A DNA stretch of 64,000 nucleotides, taken from Thalassotalea sediminis (GTDB lineage: Bacteria; Pseudomonadota; Gammaproteobacteria; Enterobacterales; Alteromonadaceae). The number at the start of each line of letters is the position of its first letter. Within the stretch, counting starts at the first letter, position 1. The stretch spans positions 1,984,001 through 2,048,000 of the forward strand of contig NZ_AP027361.1 of NCBI RefSeq assembly GCF_030295915.1, in the 5' to 3' direction. This document shows positions 1-8,912 of this stretch, piece after piece. The translations under genes were made by a program, and so were the position numbers. The notes under the pieces are model-generated. The model saw nothing but the letters and a program-made list of their open reading frames with translations, had not been told where the DNA came from and made no database searches.

Positions 1-583
1 GTTGACACCAAAAATGTTCAAGATCTTCAGAGCGTTTATCATTGTGAAAAAGTTCAATTTTTGAACGGTGACCATGTGCTATGCGCTGACAATTACCGTC
101 ATGTAGTTTAAGTCCATGGGTATAATGATAAAAGTCACTGTCAATTTGCTCTGGTCTTAACGTTAACACTAAGCCTTGAACGTTATTAGGTAATTGCGCA
201 AGAATAATATCCGTTAAATATTGTTTTACTGATGTTGTTGTAATGTTCTCACAAGGTAACTTAGCAAACGCACAACTTGGAGATTGTAAAAAATAACTTG
301 CACGTGCAGACGTGAGATCAACAAACTCATGGTTGTCATGATAGTTAGATGGAGTAACAGTCACCGAAGAGCACTGTTCAGCAATCAATAATTTGTGATC
401 TACGGCATCATCAATTATGGCTTTAATTTGCTTTTTAACCACAGCAAAATCTAATACCATTTTCATATCATTTAATGTGCCATCTAATAACACGTCAACT
501 ATCCAACTTTCGCCTACAATACCTCTTTGTGAGCAACAGTAAGAAAAGTCGATAACAGTTAAATCTTTGACAAATAATTGCAT
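1..583 (-). CDS. 6-pyruvoyl-tetrahydropterin synthase (PTPS/QueD)-family protein, 3' end cut by window
   Basis: I translated this partial frame by hand from ATG at 583 to the window edge (about 194 residues, no stop). It begins MQLFVKDLTVIDFSY and contains a VDF-like stretch followed by a VVKKQIKAIIDD helix and an HGHRSKIEL segment. The HGH pair fits the zinc-binding histidines of the PTPS/6-carboxytetrahydropterin synthase fold. The length already exceeds a single-domain QueD (about 120 aa), so this is probably the longer PTPS-like form found in marine gammaproteobacteria. It starts 7 nt after the pyrC stop on the same strand and is probably cotranscribed with it. The exact reaction (queuosine precursor or other pterin chemistry) cannot be decided from this fragment. 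Confidence 0.7.
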   Translation of the reverse strand, partial: MQLFVKDLTVIDFSYCCSQRGIVGESWIVDVLLDGTLNDMKMVLDFAVVKKQIKAIIDDAVDHKLLIAEQCSSVTVTPSNYHDNHEFVDLTSARASYFLQSPSCAFAKLPCENITTTSVKQYLTDIILAQLPNNVQGLVLTLRPEQIDSDFYHYTHGLKLHDGNCQRIAHGHRSKIELFHNDKRSEDLEHFWCQ

Positions 584-590
584 TAACCTA

Positions 591-1622
591 TTAACCCTTT
601 ACTCGCCATTGAATTTCTTCACCCGCTCTTATTGGTACGACAACGTCATTTCCAAGCGACATCGTTTCAGGTACAGGCCAAGCAGATTTTTCTAACGTAA
701 TGGTATCTTTATTAATTGGTAAGTCGTAAAACTTAGGACCATGCAAACTTGAAAATCCTTCTAATTTATCAAGAGCATTTTCCTGTTCAAAAACTTCTGC
801 ATAAAGTTCAATTGCGGCATGCGCTGTATACGACCCTGCGCACCCACACGCTGATTCTTTAGCACCTATTGGGTGCGGTGCAGAATCAGTACCTAAAAAG
901 AACTTACTACTACCACTGGTTGCCGCTTTAATAAGCGCTTGTTGGTGTATATTACGCTTCAAAATCGGCAAACAGTAATAATGTGGGCGAATGCCACCAA
1001 CTAACATGTGGTTTCTATTGTACAGTAAATGATGTGCTGTAATGGTTGCTGCTACATTTTCACTTGCGTTGGTTACAAAATCTACTGCGTTTTTAGTGGT
1101 GATGTGTTCTAACACTACTTTTAATTTCGGGTGTTTTGCGACGAGTGGCTTTAATATGCTATCGATAAACACAGCTTCTCGATCAAAAATGTCAATATCT
1201 GAAGTAGTCACCTCTCCGTGAACAAGTAATGGCATGTTCAATAATTCCATTTCAGCAATGACGTTCGCTATGTTATCAACATGTGTTACACCTGAAGATG
1301 AATTAGTCGTTGCTCCTGCTGGGTATAACTTCGCAGCATAAACTAGCCCGCTCTCTTTAGCCTGACGAATATCTTCAGCAGTAGTATTATCAGTGAGGTA
1401 TAGCACCATTAGCGGTTTAAACGAAGATGACGGGTTGTTAGCCATAATACGTTGGTAATAATCTTGCGCCATGTCTGCTGTAGTAACTGGCGGAACCAAG
1501 TTAGGCATAACAATAGCACGACCAAAATAGCGGCTTATATCAGCCACGGTAGAACTTAGAGATTCACCATCACGCAGGTGAACATGCCAATCATCAGGTC
1601 TTGTAATTGTTAATGTGTTCAT
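591..1622 (-). CDS. pyrC: Dihydroorotase PyrC
   Basis: Cytosolic zinc amidohydrolase that interconverts N-carbamoyl-aspartate and dihydroorotate in de novo pyrimidine synthesis. The 343 aa length fits the class II (E. coli-type) enzyme. The first metal motif is H13-x-H15 in DWHVHLRDG, the carboxylated bridging lysine is K98 in AAKLYPAG, further metal histidines are H135 (LVHGE) and H173 (LEHIT), and the catalytic aspartate is D246 in GTDSAPH. All key residues are present, so it should be active. It is followed at 7 nt by the PTPS-like gene on the same strand. Confidence 0.97.
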   Translation of the reverse strand: MNTLTITRPDDWHVHLRDGESLSSTVADISRYFGRAIVMPNLVPPVTTADMAQDYYQRIMANNPSSSFKPLMVLYLTDNTTAEDIRQAKESGLVYAAKLYPAGATTNSSSGVTHVDNIANVIAEMELLNMPLLVHGEVTTSDIDIFDREAVFIDSILKPLVAKHPKLKVVLEHITTKNAVDFVTNASENVAATITAHHLLYNRNHMLVGGIRPHYYCLPILKRNIHQQALIKAATSGSSKFFLGTDSAPHPIGAKESACGCAGSYTAHAAIELYAEVFEQENALDKLEGFSSLHGPKFYDLPINKDTITLEKSAWPVPETMSLGNDVVVPIRAGEEIQWRVKG

Positions 1623-1655
1623 GAATATCCTTTAAATCTTAATTTGCCAAGCCAC

Positions 1656-2720
1656 TTATTCAAAAGGCTGACTGGTCTGTGTCGCACGATCTTCATCTTG
1701 AAGCAGCTTTAATAACTGATCTTTCAAATTTGGCGGCACTTTATATATTGTTAAACTATCATTAGCTGCATTATACACAACATCTTGCCCAAAATGACTA
1801 CGTTCAAAACTAATACTGATACCCGCACCATAACCAGAGTATTTAGTTACCTTATTTACAATGGCCTGATCATGTGGAAATGAATCTTCTAAAGGGTAAT
1901 CATTGCTTTGACAAAAACTATAGAAATCCTGCTTAGCCCCCTCTTTTGAAATGACATTGCCGAGTTCCTTGATGGAGACTTCCTGTGCTGATTCTTTTTG
2001 ATCTTTACAATAAGAAAGTAACTCTTTACGAGTTTCTTGTTTTTCTTGTGCATCAAGTTGATTAACAGAAACAAAATCTTCAACTGCCTTTACCAATGTT
2101 TGCGTTTGTTCTTTTGCGTCTAAACCTTCTTGGCAAGAAAGAAACTCTAAAAAGAAATCAGAAATTTTACGTCCTGCACGTCCTTTAATAAAAGAAATGT
2201 ATCGATTACCTTGGGCATTTTGTTGAAAATCAAATAAATCAATACGAGCAGCTAACTGCAACTTCGACGTATCTAAGTGTTTATTCGCTGAAATCGTTAA
2301 GTCACCATCAACAGAGTAATGTTCCGATACTGGGATAACAGCAACAAGTAAATATCGCCCTCCCATATGCTCATAATGACAAAAGACTAAATAGCCATTT
2401 TCTTCTATGTCATATTTTTCTAACTCTAACTTTAATAACGCTGTAGATTTTTTACTAAAGTCATTAAATGATTCAGTTTCATCTAAATAGTCAGTGATCA
2501 ATTCGATAAAGTTCTTGTGATCGGTTGGTGTTGGTTCGTCGGTAAAATGGCCGTACGCCTTGCTACCTTTACCATTGTATATGTTATGTAGTGAATCAAC
2601 GAAGTTTTCAATTCGCGGTGTTATTTCAACCTGCTCTGGACCAAACGTTACTTGAACGTCGCTATTTTCGCCAGTTCGGGTGATATAATGAAGTGCAATG
2701 TTAGAAATTATTAAACTCAT
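1656..2720 (-). CDS. yejK: Nucleoid-associated protein YejK (NdpA)
   Basis: A 354 aa homologue of the nucleoid-associated protein YejK/NdpA (335 aa in E. coli). The N-terminus MSLIISNIALHYITR and the internal KGRAGRKISDFFLEFLSC segment are typical of the family. The protein copurifies with the nucleoid in E. coli and its molecular role is not well defined. It is transcribed divergently from yejL-yejM, with about 75 bp between the starts, which is the conserved yejK/yejLM arrangement of gammaproteobacteria. Confidence 0.93.
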   Translation of the reverse strand: MSLIISNIALHYITRTGENSDVQVTFGPEQVEITPRIENFVDSLHNIYNGKGSKAYGHFTDEPTPTDHKNFIELITDYLDETESFNDFSKKSTALLKLELEKYDIEENGYLVFCHYEHMGGRYLLVAVIPVSEHYSVDGDLTISANKHLDTSKLQLAARIDLFDFQQNAQGNRYISFIKGRAGRKISDFFLEFLSCQEGLDAKEQTQTLVKAVEDFVSVNQLDAQEKQETRKELLSYCKDQKESAQEVSIKELGNVISKEGAKQDFYSFCQSNDYPLEDSFPHDQAIVNKVTKYSGYGAGISISFERSHFGQDVVYNAANDSLTIYKVPPNLKDQLLKLLQDEDRATQTSQPFE

Positions 2721-2794
2721 AAGTAATGTCAGTATGATATTGAGTAAGCTTTTGATAAACTTAACGCAATTATTAAAGATTTTTAAATGTTATT

Positions 2795-3010
2795 ATGCCT
2801 ATTGTATCTAAGTATTCGAACGAACGTGTAGAAAAAATTATCCAAGACCTACAAAATGTATTGGTTGATGAAAAAGTAACCGCTGATCTCGCATTAATGT
2901 GTTTAGGCAATGTCGTTACTAATATTATTCAGCATGATATAAAAGAGTCTCAACGACAAGCTATTGTTGAAAATTTTACGCATGCTTTAAAACAGTCGAT
3001 AAAAAAATAA
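2795..3010 (+). CDS. yejL: YejL family protein (DUF1414)
   Basis: A 71 aa soluble helical protein beginning [15 protein letters not shown], with the family core [12 protein letters not shown]. It matches YejL (UPF0352/DUF1414), whose function is unknown. It lies 43 nt upstream of yejM on the same strand and opposite yejK, so identity rests on both sequence and the conserved neighbourhood. Confidence 0.9.
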   Translation: MPIVSKYSNERVEKIIQDLQNVLVDEKVTADLALMCLGNVVTNIIQHDIKESQRQAIVENFTHALKQSIKK

Positions 3011-3053
3011 TTCGTTTTTGTCCTATAAACAAGAATAAGAGTAACAAAGTTTA

Positions 3054-4724
3054 ATGGTTACAAACAAATCATCCACATACAGTAAACGATTACTGCTATT
3101 AGTAAGCTGGAGCCATTGGTTTACATTTTTTAATATTCTGGCAGCAATTTTACTGTCGACGTTTTATTTATTTACTGAATCATTACCTGAAACACTACTA
3201 GGTAAAGCATATTTAATAACTACCTGGCTTAGCCATATGGGTTTTCTTACCTTTATAGGCTTCGTGTTATTGATTTTTCCATTAACACTCATATTACCTA
3301 AAACGCGTTTTATTCGGGCAACAGCGTCAATTGTCTTCACATTTGGCTTACTACTCTTATTGTTAGATGCGTTTATTTACGCGCGTTTAGGCTATCATTT
3401 AAACGCCTCATCAAGTGATCAAATAATAGCGTTAATACAAACTCAAATAAGTCAAAACAACCGCGCATTTTGGTTTGTTAGCTTATTATTGTTTTTCGCA
3501 ATTTTTACATTTGAACTCGTTGTCAGTAACTACGCGTGGAAACATTTACGCGAATTACAAAAAAATGTATATGCAAAATTTGTTGTTTTTGGCTTGGTTG
3601 TATCATTCTTCTTTAGCCATATCACTCATATTTGGGCTGATGCTAACCTTGAATATGACGTTTTAAGACAAGATACTGTATTACCTTTATCTTACCCTGC
3701 AACAGCAAAAACGCTGTTAACCAAATATGGCATGTTTGACAAAGAAGACTATATGGCGAGACGTACTAGTCCATTATCTTTTGGCAAACAAACACCTGTT
3801 TATCCGAACATACAAGCAGCTTGTTCAAACGAAAGCACACCAAATAATAGTACTATTTTGGTATTAACTAGCAGCGATATTTCACAGCGACAAATTGAAC
3901 AGTTTTCTAACAGAACTAACGAAAGTACCTTAACACTATTAAAACATATTGATAACGCGTTACCAAAAAACTCATGGTTCAACCTTCTCTACAGCCTGCC
4001 ATCTATCTACGAAAAACAAATTTTAGACGCAAAAAACACGCCTGTGTTGTTTCAGGTATTATCAGCAAAGAATATATCAACTGAGTTAACGGTTTTTTCA
4101 GAGAGTAACGTTGAAAACTTAGCACATTATCAACCATTTTTTGACACCACACATTATTACAACGACATAGCTAACTTTGTTGTAGGTGATAAGTTAGTGT
4201 CAGCAAAAAAAGCGCTTTATATCTATTATTTTGCAGATGAAGATCAGTATCAGTTTGAGTTGTTTGTAGATGCCCTACTATTGGCCCAACGTACTAAAAC
4301 AACCAAAGATTATATTTGGATAAGCTCTGTTGGTAATAAAAGTATTGAAGATGGCCTAAACATTAAACCGGCACTGTTTATTAATCCTAATGGTACTAAC
4401 AAAGCACTTAATCGCTTAACGAGCCACTTTGACGTTGTTCCTTCACTGTTAAAGAATTGGCTAAAATGTCCACTTGAAGGCATTAATCATAGCGTTGGTT
4501 CAGATATCGCAACATTATCACGCAGTCGCATCATCGCGAATACTGTAGACAACGGTATTATGGTGTTTAGTAAAGATAAATCTGTTTTAGTTGATCAAAA
4601 TGGTAACTTCCAAAGTTATTCTAGACAGCTAGAAGCTCCTATAACGGTCAATAAAGACTTTCCTTTAATGATTGATGGTGTTCACTTTATTAAACAATAT
4701 AATCAAGCAAACCAAACAAATTAG
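3054..4724 (+). CDS. yejM: YejM/PbgA (LapC) inner-membrane protein, DUF3413 plus sulfatase-like domain
   Basis: A 556 aa inner-membrane protein. About five hydrophobic segments fill roughly residues 20-190 (DUF3413 region), followed by a periplasmic alkaline-phosphatase/sulfatase-fold domain with the late LTSHFDVVPSLL motif of the family. In Enterobacteria YejM (PbgA/LapC) senses periplasmic lipopolysaccharide and controls LpxC turnover through LapB; it is not thought to act as a hydrolase. This copy is somewhat shorter than the 586 aa E. coli protein. It probably forms an operon with yejL. Confidence 0.92.
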   Translation: MVTNKSSTYSKRLLLLVSWSHWFTFFNILAAILLSTFYLFTESLPETLLGKAYLITTWLSHMGFLTFIGFVLLIFPLTLILPKTRFIRATASIVFTFGLLLLLLDAFIYARLGYHLNASSSDQIIALIQTQISQNNRAFWFVSLLLFFAIFTFELVVSNYAWKHLRELQKNVYAKFVVFGLVVSFFFSHITHIWADANLEYDVLRQDTVLPLSYPATAKTLLTKYGMFDKEDYMARRTSPLSFGKQTPVYPNIQAACSNESTPNNSTILVLTSSDISQRQIEQFSNRTNESTLTLLKHIDNALPKNSWFNLLYSLPSIYEKQILDAKNTPVLFQVLSAKNISTELTVFSESNVENLAHYQPFFDTTHYYNDIANFVVGDKLVSAKKALYIYYFADEDQYQFELFVDALLLAQRTKTTKDYIWISSVGNKSIEDGLNIKPALFINPNGTNKALNRLTSHFDVVPSLLKNWLKCPLEGINHSVGSDIATLSRSRIIANTVDNGIMVFSKDKSVLVDQNGNFQSYSRQLEAPITVNKDFPLMIDGVHFIKQYNQANQTN

Positions 4725-4823
4725 GCAAAAATCGACGCTAATTGGTCAATAAAAAATCAATTAAATGATTCAGCCATATTAATGTTTGCATAAAAATTAA
4801 GAAGCGCTATTATACTGCGCTAT

Positions 4824-4900
4824 CGGGATATAGCGCAGTCTGGTAGCGCGTGCGTCTGGGGGACGTGAGGTCGCAGGTTCAAGTCCTGCTATCCCGACCA
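4824..4900 (+). tRNA. tRNA-Pro (anticodon GGG)
   Basis: A 77 nt tRNA with a 7 bp acceptor stem (CGGGATA with TATCCCG) and an encoded ACCA end. The D-arm has TAGCGCAGTCTGGTAGCG, the anticodon loop is CTGGGGG giving anticodon GGG, and the T-loop is TTCAAGT. The TATTATACT upstream could hold a -10 element. Confidence 0.95.
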
Positions 4901-4972
4901 TTTTTTCAAAGCAAGCAAGATATTTCTGACTACTCTTGTTCCTCTTTAAGCCTTATGTGTTGAAAATTTACT

Positions 4973-5019
4973 AACACAGTTATATGCATCCTTTCTATAC
5001 AATGTCACATAACTGTGTT
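4973..5019. terminator. 11-bp inverted repeat, possible bidirectional terminator
   Basis: AACACAGTTAT (4973-4983) pairs perfectly with ATAACTGTGTT (5009-5019) across a 25 nt loop. It sits between tRNA-Pro and the convergent small membrane gene. A T-rich tract follows on the plus side. The long loop makes it an atypical terminator. Confidence 0.4.
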
Positions 5020-5034
5020 TATTTTCGTGAATTG

Positions 5035-5256
5035 CTACTCACTTTGTAAATCATTGGTATAGTAAGCCGCATATGCCAATGTACTCAATGTAAAATAGAG
5101 TGCTGCAAGTACAAATAACACTTTAAATAATAAAAGGCCTGACGTGCCAACGTAATTAACAGCAAGCACGATAAATAACACTGCAGCCAATGCACTGAAT
5201 AATGCCCTGAATAGGTTTTCATTTTCTATTAATACATCGTTTTTAGCTTTCCCCAT
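5035..5256 (-). CDS. Small two-helix membrane protein, unknown function
   Basis: A 73 aa protein with two hydrophobic segments, roughly residues 16-36 and 42-66, flanked by a charged N-terminus (MGKAKNDVLIENEN) and a polar C-terminal tail. I do not recognise a named family. An AGAGG ribosome binding site about 6 nt before the ATG supports it as a real gene. It stands alone between tRNA-Pro and the tRNA-Ser genes. No function can be given beyond probable inner-membrane location. Confidence 0.65.
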   Translation of the reverse strand: MGKAKNDVLIENENLFRALFSALAAVLFIVLAVNYVGTSGLLLFKVLFVLAALYFTLSTLAYAAYYTNDLQSE

Positions 5257-5606
5257 ATTTACCTCTCTATTTTTAATAATTTATCGTTATTTTTAGTAAA
5301 TAAAAACTCCATCACAGATTACAATTTAAACACTTAACGTTGAAATATCAAACTAAAGTGTTTTGAGTGCAACAACTTATCAAAAACGGTTAGAAGAATG
5401 TTTGCAGCTATAAGATGGTAGAGATGAGGATTATTGTTAGGTCAGGTACATTGATTTAGCGCGCAATGCATGAAAGTGTAAAAGTTTATACAACTACTGC
5501 GTTTAAATTGTTACATAGATACAGAACGAGTACACGTTATTTACTTCAGAATATATCGGTGAAAGAGTGATTTAGCCCATACTTGAACGTATTTTGCTAC
5601 AGACAC
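5257..5606. other. Intergenic stretch, no gene seen
   Basis: About 350 bp between the small membrane gene and the tRNA-Ser terminator. It has no convincing ORF with a ribosome binding site, no tRNA, and no strong hairpin. It must hold the promoter of the minus-strand membrane gene. Confidence 0.5.
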
Positions 5607-5636
5607 AAAAAACCCGCCATAAAGGCGGGCTTTTTT
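5607..5636 (-). terminator. Rho-independent terminator after tRNA-Ser copy 1
   Basis: Stem CCCGCC/GGCGGG with loop ATAAA, A-run on the left and T-run on the right, so it can work in both directions. It lies 6 bp beyond the 3' end of the minus-strand tRNA-Ser. Confidence 0.85.
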
Positions 5637-5641
5637 GAATA

Positions 5642-5732
5642 TGGCGGTGAGATAGGGATTTGAACCCTAGAGGGGCTACAAACCCCTGCCGGTTTTCAAG
5701 ACCGGTGCTTTCGACCACTCAGCCATCTCACC
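5642..5732 (-). tRNA. tRNA-Ser (anticodon TGA), copy 1
   Basis: A 91 nt class II tRNA read on the minus strand, with acceptor GGTGAGA, anticodon stem-loop CCGGTCTTGAAAACCGG (anticodon TGA), a long variable arm (AGGGG...CCCCT) and an encoded GCCA end. It differs from the second copy only by a compensated pair in the variable arm. Confidence 0.95.
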
Positions 5733-5815
5733 AAATTTTTTTGCTTTTTCAAAAGCGGTGCGAATAGTAATAATTCGTTCGACAGATGTAAAGCTATTTT
5801 TTACAGTTTTCTTGA

Positions 5816-5844
5816 AGAAAAAAGCCTCGAATTCTCGAGGCTTT
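5816..5844 (-). terminator. Rho-independent terminator after tRNA-Ser copy 2
   Basis: Stem GCCTCGA/TCGAGGC with loop ATTC. On the minus strand it is followed by a run of T. It directly follows the second tRNA-Ser, so each tRNA-Ser gene has its own terminator. Confidence 0.8.
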
Positions 5845-5850
5845 CATATA

Positions 5851-5941
5851 TGGCGGTGAGATAGGGATTTGAACCCTAGAAGGGCTACAAACCCTTGCCG
5901 GTTTTCAAGACCGGTGCTTTCGACCACTCAGCCATCTCACC
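5851..5941 (-). tRNA. tRNA-Ser (anticodon TGA), copy 2
   Basis: A 91 nt class II tRNA with the same body as copy 1 and anticodon TGA. The variable arm reads AAGGG...CCCTT instead of AGGGG...CCCCT, so pairing is kept. This is the promoter-proximal copy of the tandem pair. Confidence 0.95.
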
Positions 5942-6089
5942 TGAAAACTTGTCTTGCTTAAAGACGGGGCGAATATTAAAGTGTCCCTACTCGCTTGTAA
6001 AGTGTTAATTTCACTATGATTGCTCGTTTGCTAAAAATTTAATCACTTTGCATAGCAATCAACCACAATAAGGCATAAAACCGTTACTT

Positions 6090-6686
6090 ATGACAGAAAA
6101 AGCCACTAAATGTCGATGCCCTTGGCTAGATACATCTAAAGACGACTATGTTAAGTATCATGACCAAGAATGGGGAGTCCCTGTTCATGATGATGTCAAA
6201 CTTTTTGAATATCTAACGTTAGAGTCAGCGCAAGCGGGGTTAAGTTGGTATACAATACTCAAGCGTCGACAAGGCTATAAAAATGCCTTTAAACAATTTG
6301 ATGTCCATCAAGTGGCTAAAATGACCGAAACCGACGTAGAACAATTAATGCGTGATCCTGGAATAATTAGAAATAGAAAAAAAATTGAAGCGACTATTAA
6401 CAATGCCCAGCGTTTTATTGAGATTCAACATGAATTTGGTAGTTTTAGTATTTATCAATGGCAATTTGTAAACAATAAAACAATAGTAAACACGCCAAAA
6501 ACACTCGAAGAATATCAAGCGACTAGCAAAGAGTCTGACGCTTTTAGCAAAGATTTAAAAAAACGTGGATTTAAATTTGTTGGTTCTACAATATGTTATG
6601 CTCATATGCAGGCCTGTGGCATGATTAACGATCACAGTATGAACTGTTATAGAAAGCAACAAATTACTAAGCAGTTTAATCAATAA
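6090..6686 (+). CDS. tag: DNA-3-methyladenine glycosylase I (Tag)
   Basis: A 198 aa base-excision repair enzyme that removes 3-methyladenine from alkylated DNA. The N-terminal CPWL and YHDQEWGVP motifs and the C-terminal ICYAHMQACGMINDH stretch are diagnostic. The zinc ligands known from E. coli TAG map to C10, H24, H182 and C186. The gene stands alone; its ribosome binding site is weak. Confidence 0.96.
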   Translation: MTEKATKCRCPWLDTSKDDYVKYHDQEWGVPVHDDVKLFEYLTLESAQAGLSWYTILKRRQGYKNAFKQFDVHQVAKMTETDVEQLMRDPGIIRNRKKIEATINNAQRFIEIQHEFGSFSIYQWQFVNNKTIVNTPKTLEEYQATSKESDAFSKDLKKRGFKFVGSTICYAHMQACGMINDHSMNCYRKQQITKQFNQ

Positions 6687-6819
6687 AAAAGCGATGGTAA
6701 TTTTTAAATCCTATGTCATAATATGTCACAAGGTGTCAATAAAGATGTTATTTAACTTGAACTTCTTTAATTTGCCCTTATCTTAAAATTACAACGTAAA
6801 AGTTCTTAGAGGAATATAT

Positions 6820-7488
6820 ATGAGACCTGATATGAGTTTTCAAACGGCGAGCAGAAGCTCTGCTATTGAAATCAACAAAGTGTTGAAAAACACCTATTTG
6901 TTATTGTCAATGACCTTAGCTTTTAGTGCCGTCACTGCCGGTGTTTCTATGGCCATGGGCTTGTCTCATATGGCTGGTTTAGTGATGACACTAGTGGCAT
7001 TTGGTTTGTTATTTGTTGTAAATAAGCAAGCCGATAAAGCAAGTGGTATTTTTTGGATATTTGCTTTTACAGGTTTAATGGGTGCCTCATTAGGCCCTAT
7101 TCTTAACTACTATTTAGCAATGGCTAATGGTGGTAGTTTGATCATGCAAGCGCTAGGTGGCACTGCCCTTATCTTTTTTGCACTTTCAGGCTATGCATTA
7201 ACAAGTAAAAAAGACTTCTCCTTTATGGGTGGCTTTTTAATGGTTGGTTTACTTGTTGTTATCGTTGCAGCAATAGCAAATATTTTCTTCGCTATTCCAG
7301 CGGTATCGTTAGCGCTTAGTGCTGCAATTATCATGATAATGTCTGGCTTGATTTTATTTGATACTAGCCGCATCATCCATGGTGGTGAAACTAACTATAT
7401 CCGCGCTACGGTAGGTTTGTATCTTAATATCTACAACATTTTCACAAGTCTACTGCATTTATTAGGCGCATTTGGCGGTGATGATTAA
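6820..7488 (+). CDS. yccA: Bax inhibitor-1/YccA family membrane protein
   Basis: A 222 aa protein with about seven transmembrane segments and the family C-terminus (SLYLNIYN-like, here GLYLNIYNIFTSLL, ending LLGAFGGDD). In E. coli YccA is a substrate and modulator of the FtsH protease. AGAGGA lies about 6 nt before the ATG. It sits immediately upstream of the tus operon but is separated from it by a strong terminator. In E. coli yccA neighbours tusE, so the linkage to tus genes is conserved. Confidence 0.93.
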   Translation: MRPDMSFQTASRSSAIEINKVLKNTYLLLSMTLAFSAVTAGVSMAMGLSHMAGLVMTLVAFGLLFVVNKQADKASGIFWIFAFTGLMGASLGPILNYYLAMANGGSLIMQALGGTALIFFALSGYALTSKKDFSFMGGFLMVGLLVVIVAAIANIFFAIPAVSLALSAAIIMIMSGLILFDTSRIIHGGETNYIRATVGLYLNIYNIFTSLLHLLGAFGGDD

Positions 7489-7514
7489 ATTTAGTATATA
7501 AATTGTATATAATG

Positions 7515-7543
7515 AAAAGCCTCGTTTAACGAGGCTTTTTTTT
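7515..7543 (+). terminator. Rho-independent terminator after yccA
   Basis: AAAAGCCTCG pairs with CGAGGCTTTT across TTTAA, followed by a T-run ending only about 12 nt before the tusD start. A TATAAT-like box just before the stem might instead drive tusD with a leader hairpin; termination of yccA is the simpler reading. Confidence 0.85.
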
Positions 7544-7554
7544 ATGAGGTAAAT

Positions 7555-7932
7555 GTGAAAAATATTGCAATTATTGTCACCACTCCGCCGACGAGTCATT
7601 TTACAAAAACGGCATTAGAATTTGTTAAAGATGCCGCAATGCAATTTAACGTTACCGGTGTATTTTTCTATCAAGCTGGTGTACTAAATGGTGCACGAAA
7701 TATTGACCTACCAAGCGACGAAGTCAACTTATCTATCGCATGGCGTAATATTGCGCAAGACCTCAATATTTCATTACACTTGTGCAGTACTGCTGCAGAG
7801 CGCTTCGGTTTAACGTGTTTCCTAGACGATGGGCAACCATCATTACAAACAATACAGCAAGGTTTTAAACCTTCAGGTTTAGGTGAAATGGTCGCATTGA
7901 TAAACAGCGCAGATAGGATGATTCAACTATGA
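7555..7932 (+). CDS. tusD: Sulfurtransferase complex subunit TusD
   Basis: A 125 aa DsrE-fold subunit of the TusBCD relay, which receives persulfide sulfur from TusA and passes it to TusE for 2-thiouridine formation at U34 by MnmA. The active cysteine is C77 in LCSTAAERFG, equivalent to C78 of E. coli TusD. The start is GTG, supported by GAGGT 5 nt upstream. It overlaps tusC by 4 nt (ATGA). Confidence 0.95.
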   Translation: MKNIAIIVTTPPTSHFTKTALEFVKDAAMQFNVTGVFFYQAGVLNGARNIDLPSDEVNLSIAWRNIAQDLNISLHLCSTAAERFGLTCFLDDGQPSLQTIQQGFKPSGLGEMVALINSADRMIQL

Positions 7933-8291
7933 GTATCAAATCATTAGCTATTATCAATCAAACAGCCCCTTTTGGCCATGCTAACGCTAAAGATGCCTTA
8001 GATGTTGCCTTAATAATGGGGAGCTATGAACAACCAACAAGCCTTTATTTTCACGGCGATGGAGTCTGGCAACTTGTACAAGAAAGCCAGCCAGAAAAAC
8101 TTAACATTAAAAACTTTATTAAGACCTTTGATGCGTTAGCTTTTTACGATATCGAACATATCTATGTATGCCAGGACAGTTTATTACAGCGTGGGTTAAC
8201 CGCTATTAATGAAATTGATGGTTTAAGTATATTACCGGCCATTGAATTTTCTGCTTCGCTAAAACGTCACCATTTTATTTTAAACTTTTGA
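7929..8291 (+). CDS. tusC: Sulfurtransferase complex subunit TusC
   Basis: A 120 aa DsrF-like subunit with FDALAFYDIEHIYVCQDS near the middle and a terminal HHFILNF. In E. coli TusC is a structural part of the TusBCD hexamer and has no transferring cysteine. Its start overlaps the tusD stop, implying translational coupling; tusB follows after 4 nt. Confidence 0.93.
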   Translation: MSIKSLAIINQTAPFGHANAKDALDVALIMGSYEQPTSLYFHGDGVWQLVQESQPEKLNIKNFIKTFDALAFYDIEHIYVCQDSLLQRGLTAINEIDGLSILPAIEFSASLKRHHFILNF

Positions 8292-8295
8292 GCAT

Positions 8296-8574
8296 ATGGC
8301 AACATTACACTTAATTAGAGAATCAGCGTTAAAAAATAACTTTACTCATTATTTATCTTTAGTAAATAAAGAAGATGGTATTATTTTTCTAGACGATGGC
8401 TGTTACAACCTTTCTACTCCTTGGTTGTTAACATTAAATAACACAAATATAACTGTTATTTCTGAGCATATGCAGGCACGTGGTTTATCTATACCCGATC
8501 ATATAAATCAAATATCAGCTCAGCAATTACCGGCACAACTTTTTAATTATGAAAATAATATTACGTGGTCTTAA
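8296..8574 (+). CDS. tusB: Sulfurtransferase complex subunit TusB
   Basis: A 92 aa DsrH-like protein beginning [15 protein letters not shown], close in length to E. coli TusB (95 aa). The DDGCYNL segment is typical of the family. It is third in the tus operon, and the tusE start lies 2 nt after its stop. Confidence 0.92.
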   Translation: MATLHLIRESALKNNFTHYLSLVNKEDGIIFLDDGCYNLSTPWLLTLNNTNITVISEHMQARGLSIPDHINQISAQQLPAQLFNYENNITWS

Positions 8575-8576
8575 CA

Positions 8577-8909
8577 ATGAACATTGAACACGATGGAAAA
8601 ACAATAGCACTAGACAAGCAAGGTTATTTGCTTAACATTGATGACTGGGAAGATGCATTAGCGATTAAACTCGCGGAAAGTGATGGCATTACCCTTACTG
8701 AAAATCACTGGGAGATTATTCGTTTCGTACGTGAATTTTACTTAACATATAACACTTCACCTGCAATTAGAGCGTTAACTAAAGCGATGAAAGCGGAGTT
8801 TGGCGCAGAAAAAGCAAATAGCCGTTATCTTTATCGGCTTTTTCCAGACGGGCCTGCAAAACAAGCAACCAAATACGCAGGCTTACCTAAACCTGCGCGA
8901 TGCATTTAA
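8577..8909 (+). CDS. tusE: Sulfur carrier TusE (DsrC/DsvC family)
   Basis: A 110 aa sulfur carrier that takes persulfide sulfur from TusD and delivers it to MnmA. The DsrC-family hallmark, a penultimate cysteine, is present (KPARCI end), as is the [18 protein letters not shown] stretch. I chose ATG at 8577, since MNIEHDG matches the family start and gives 110 aa (109 in E. coli). An in-frame GTG at 8565 would lie inside tusB. The gene closes the tusDCBE operon; in E. coli tusE is unlinked from tusDCB. Confidence 0.95.
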   Translation: MNIEHDGKTIALDKQGYLLNIDDWEDALAIKLAESDGITLTENHWEIIRFVREFYLTYNTSPAIRALTKAMKAEFGAEKANSRYLYRLFPDGPAKQATKYAGLPKPARCI

Positions 8910-8912
8910 TGC

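Noticed and set aside
8565..8576. GTG start four codons before tusE ATG
   Set aside because: It lies inside tusB, and the ATG gives the normal TusE length.
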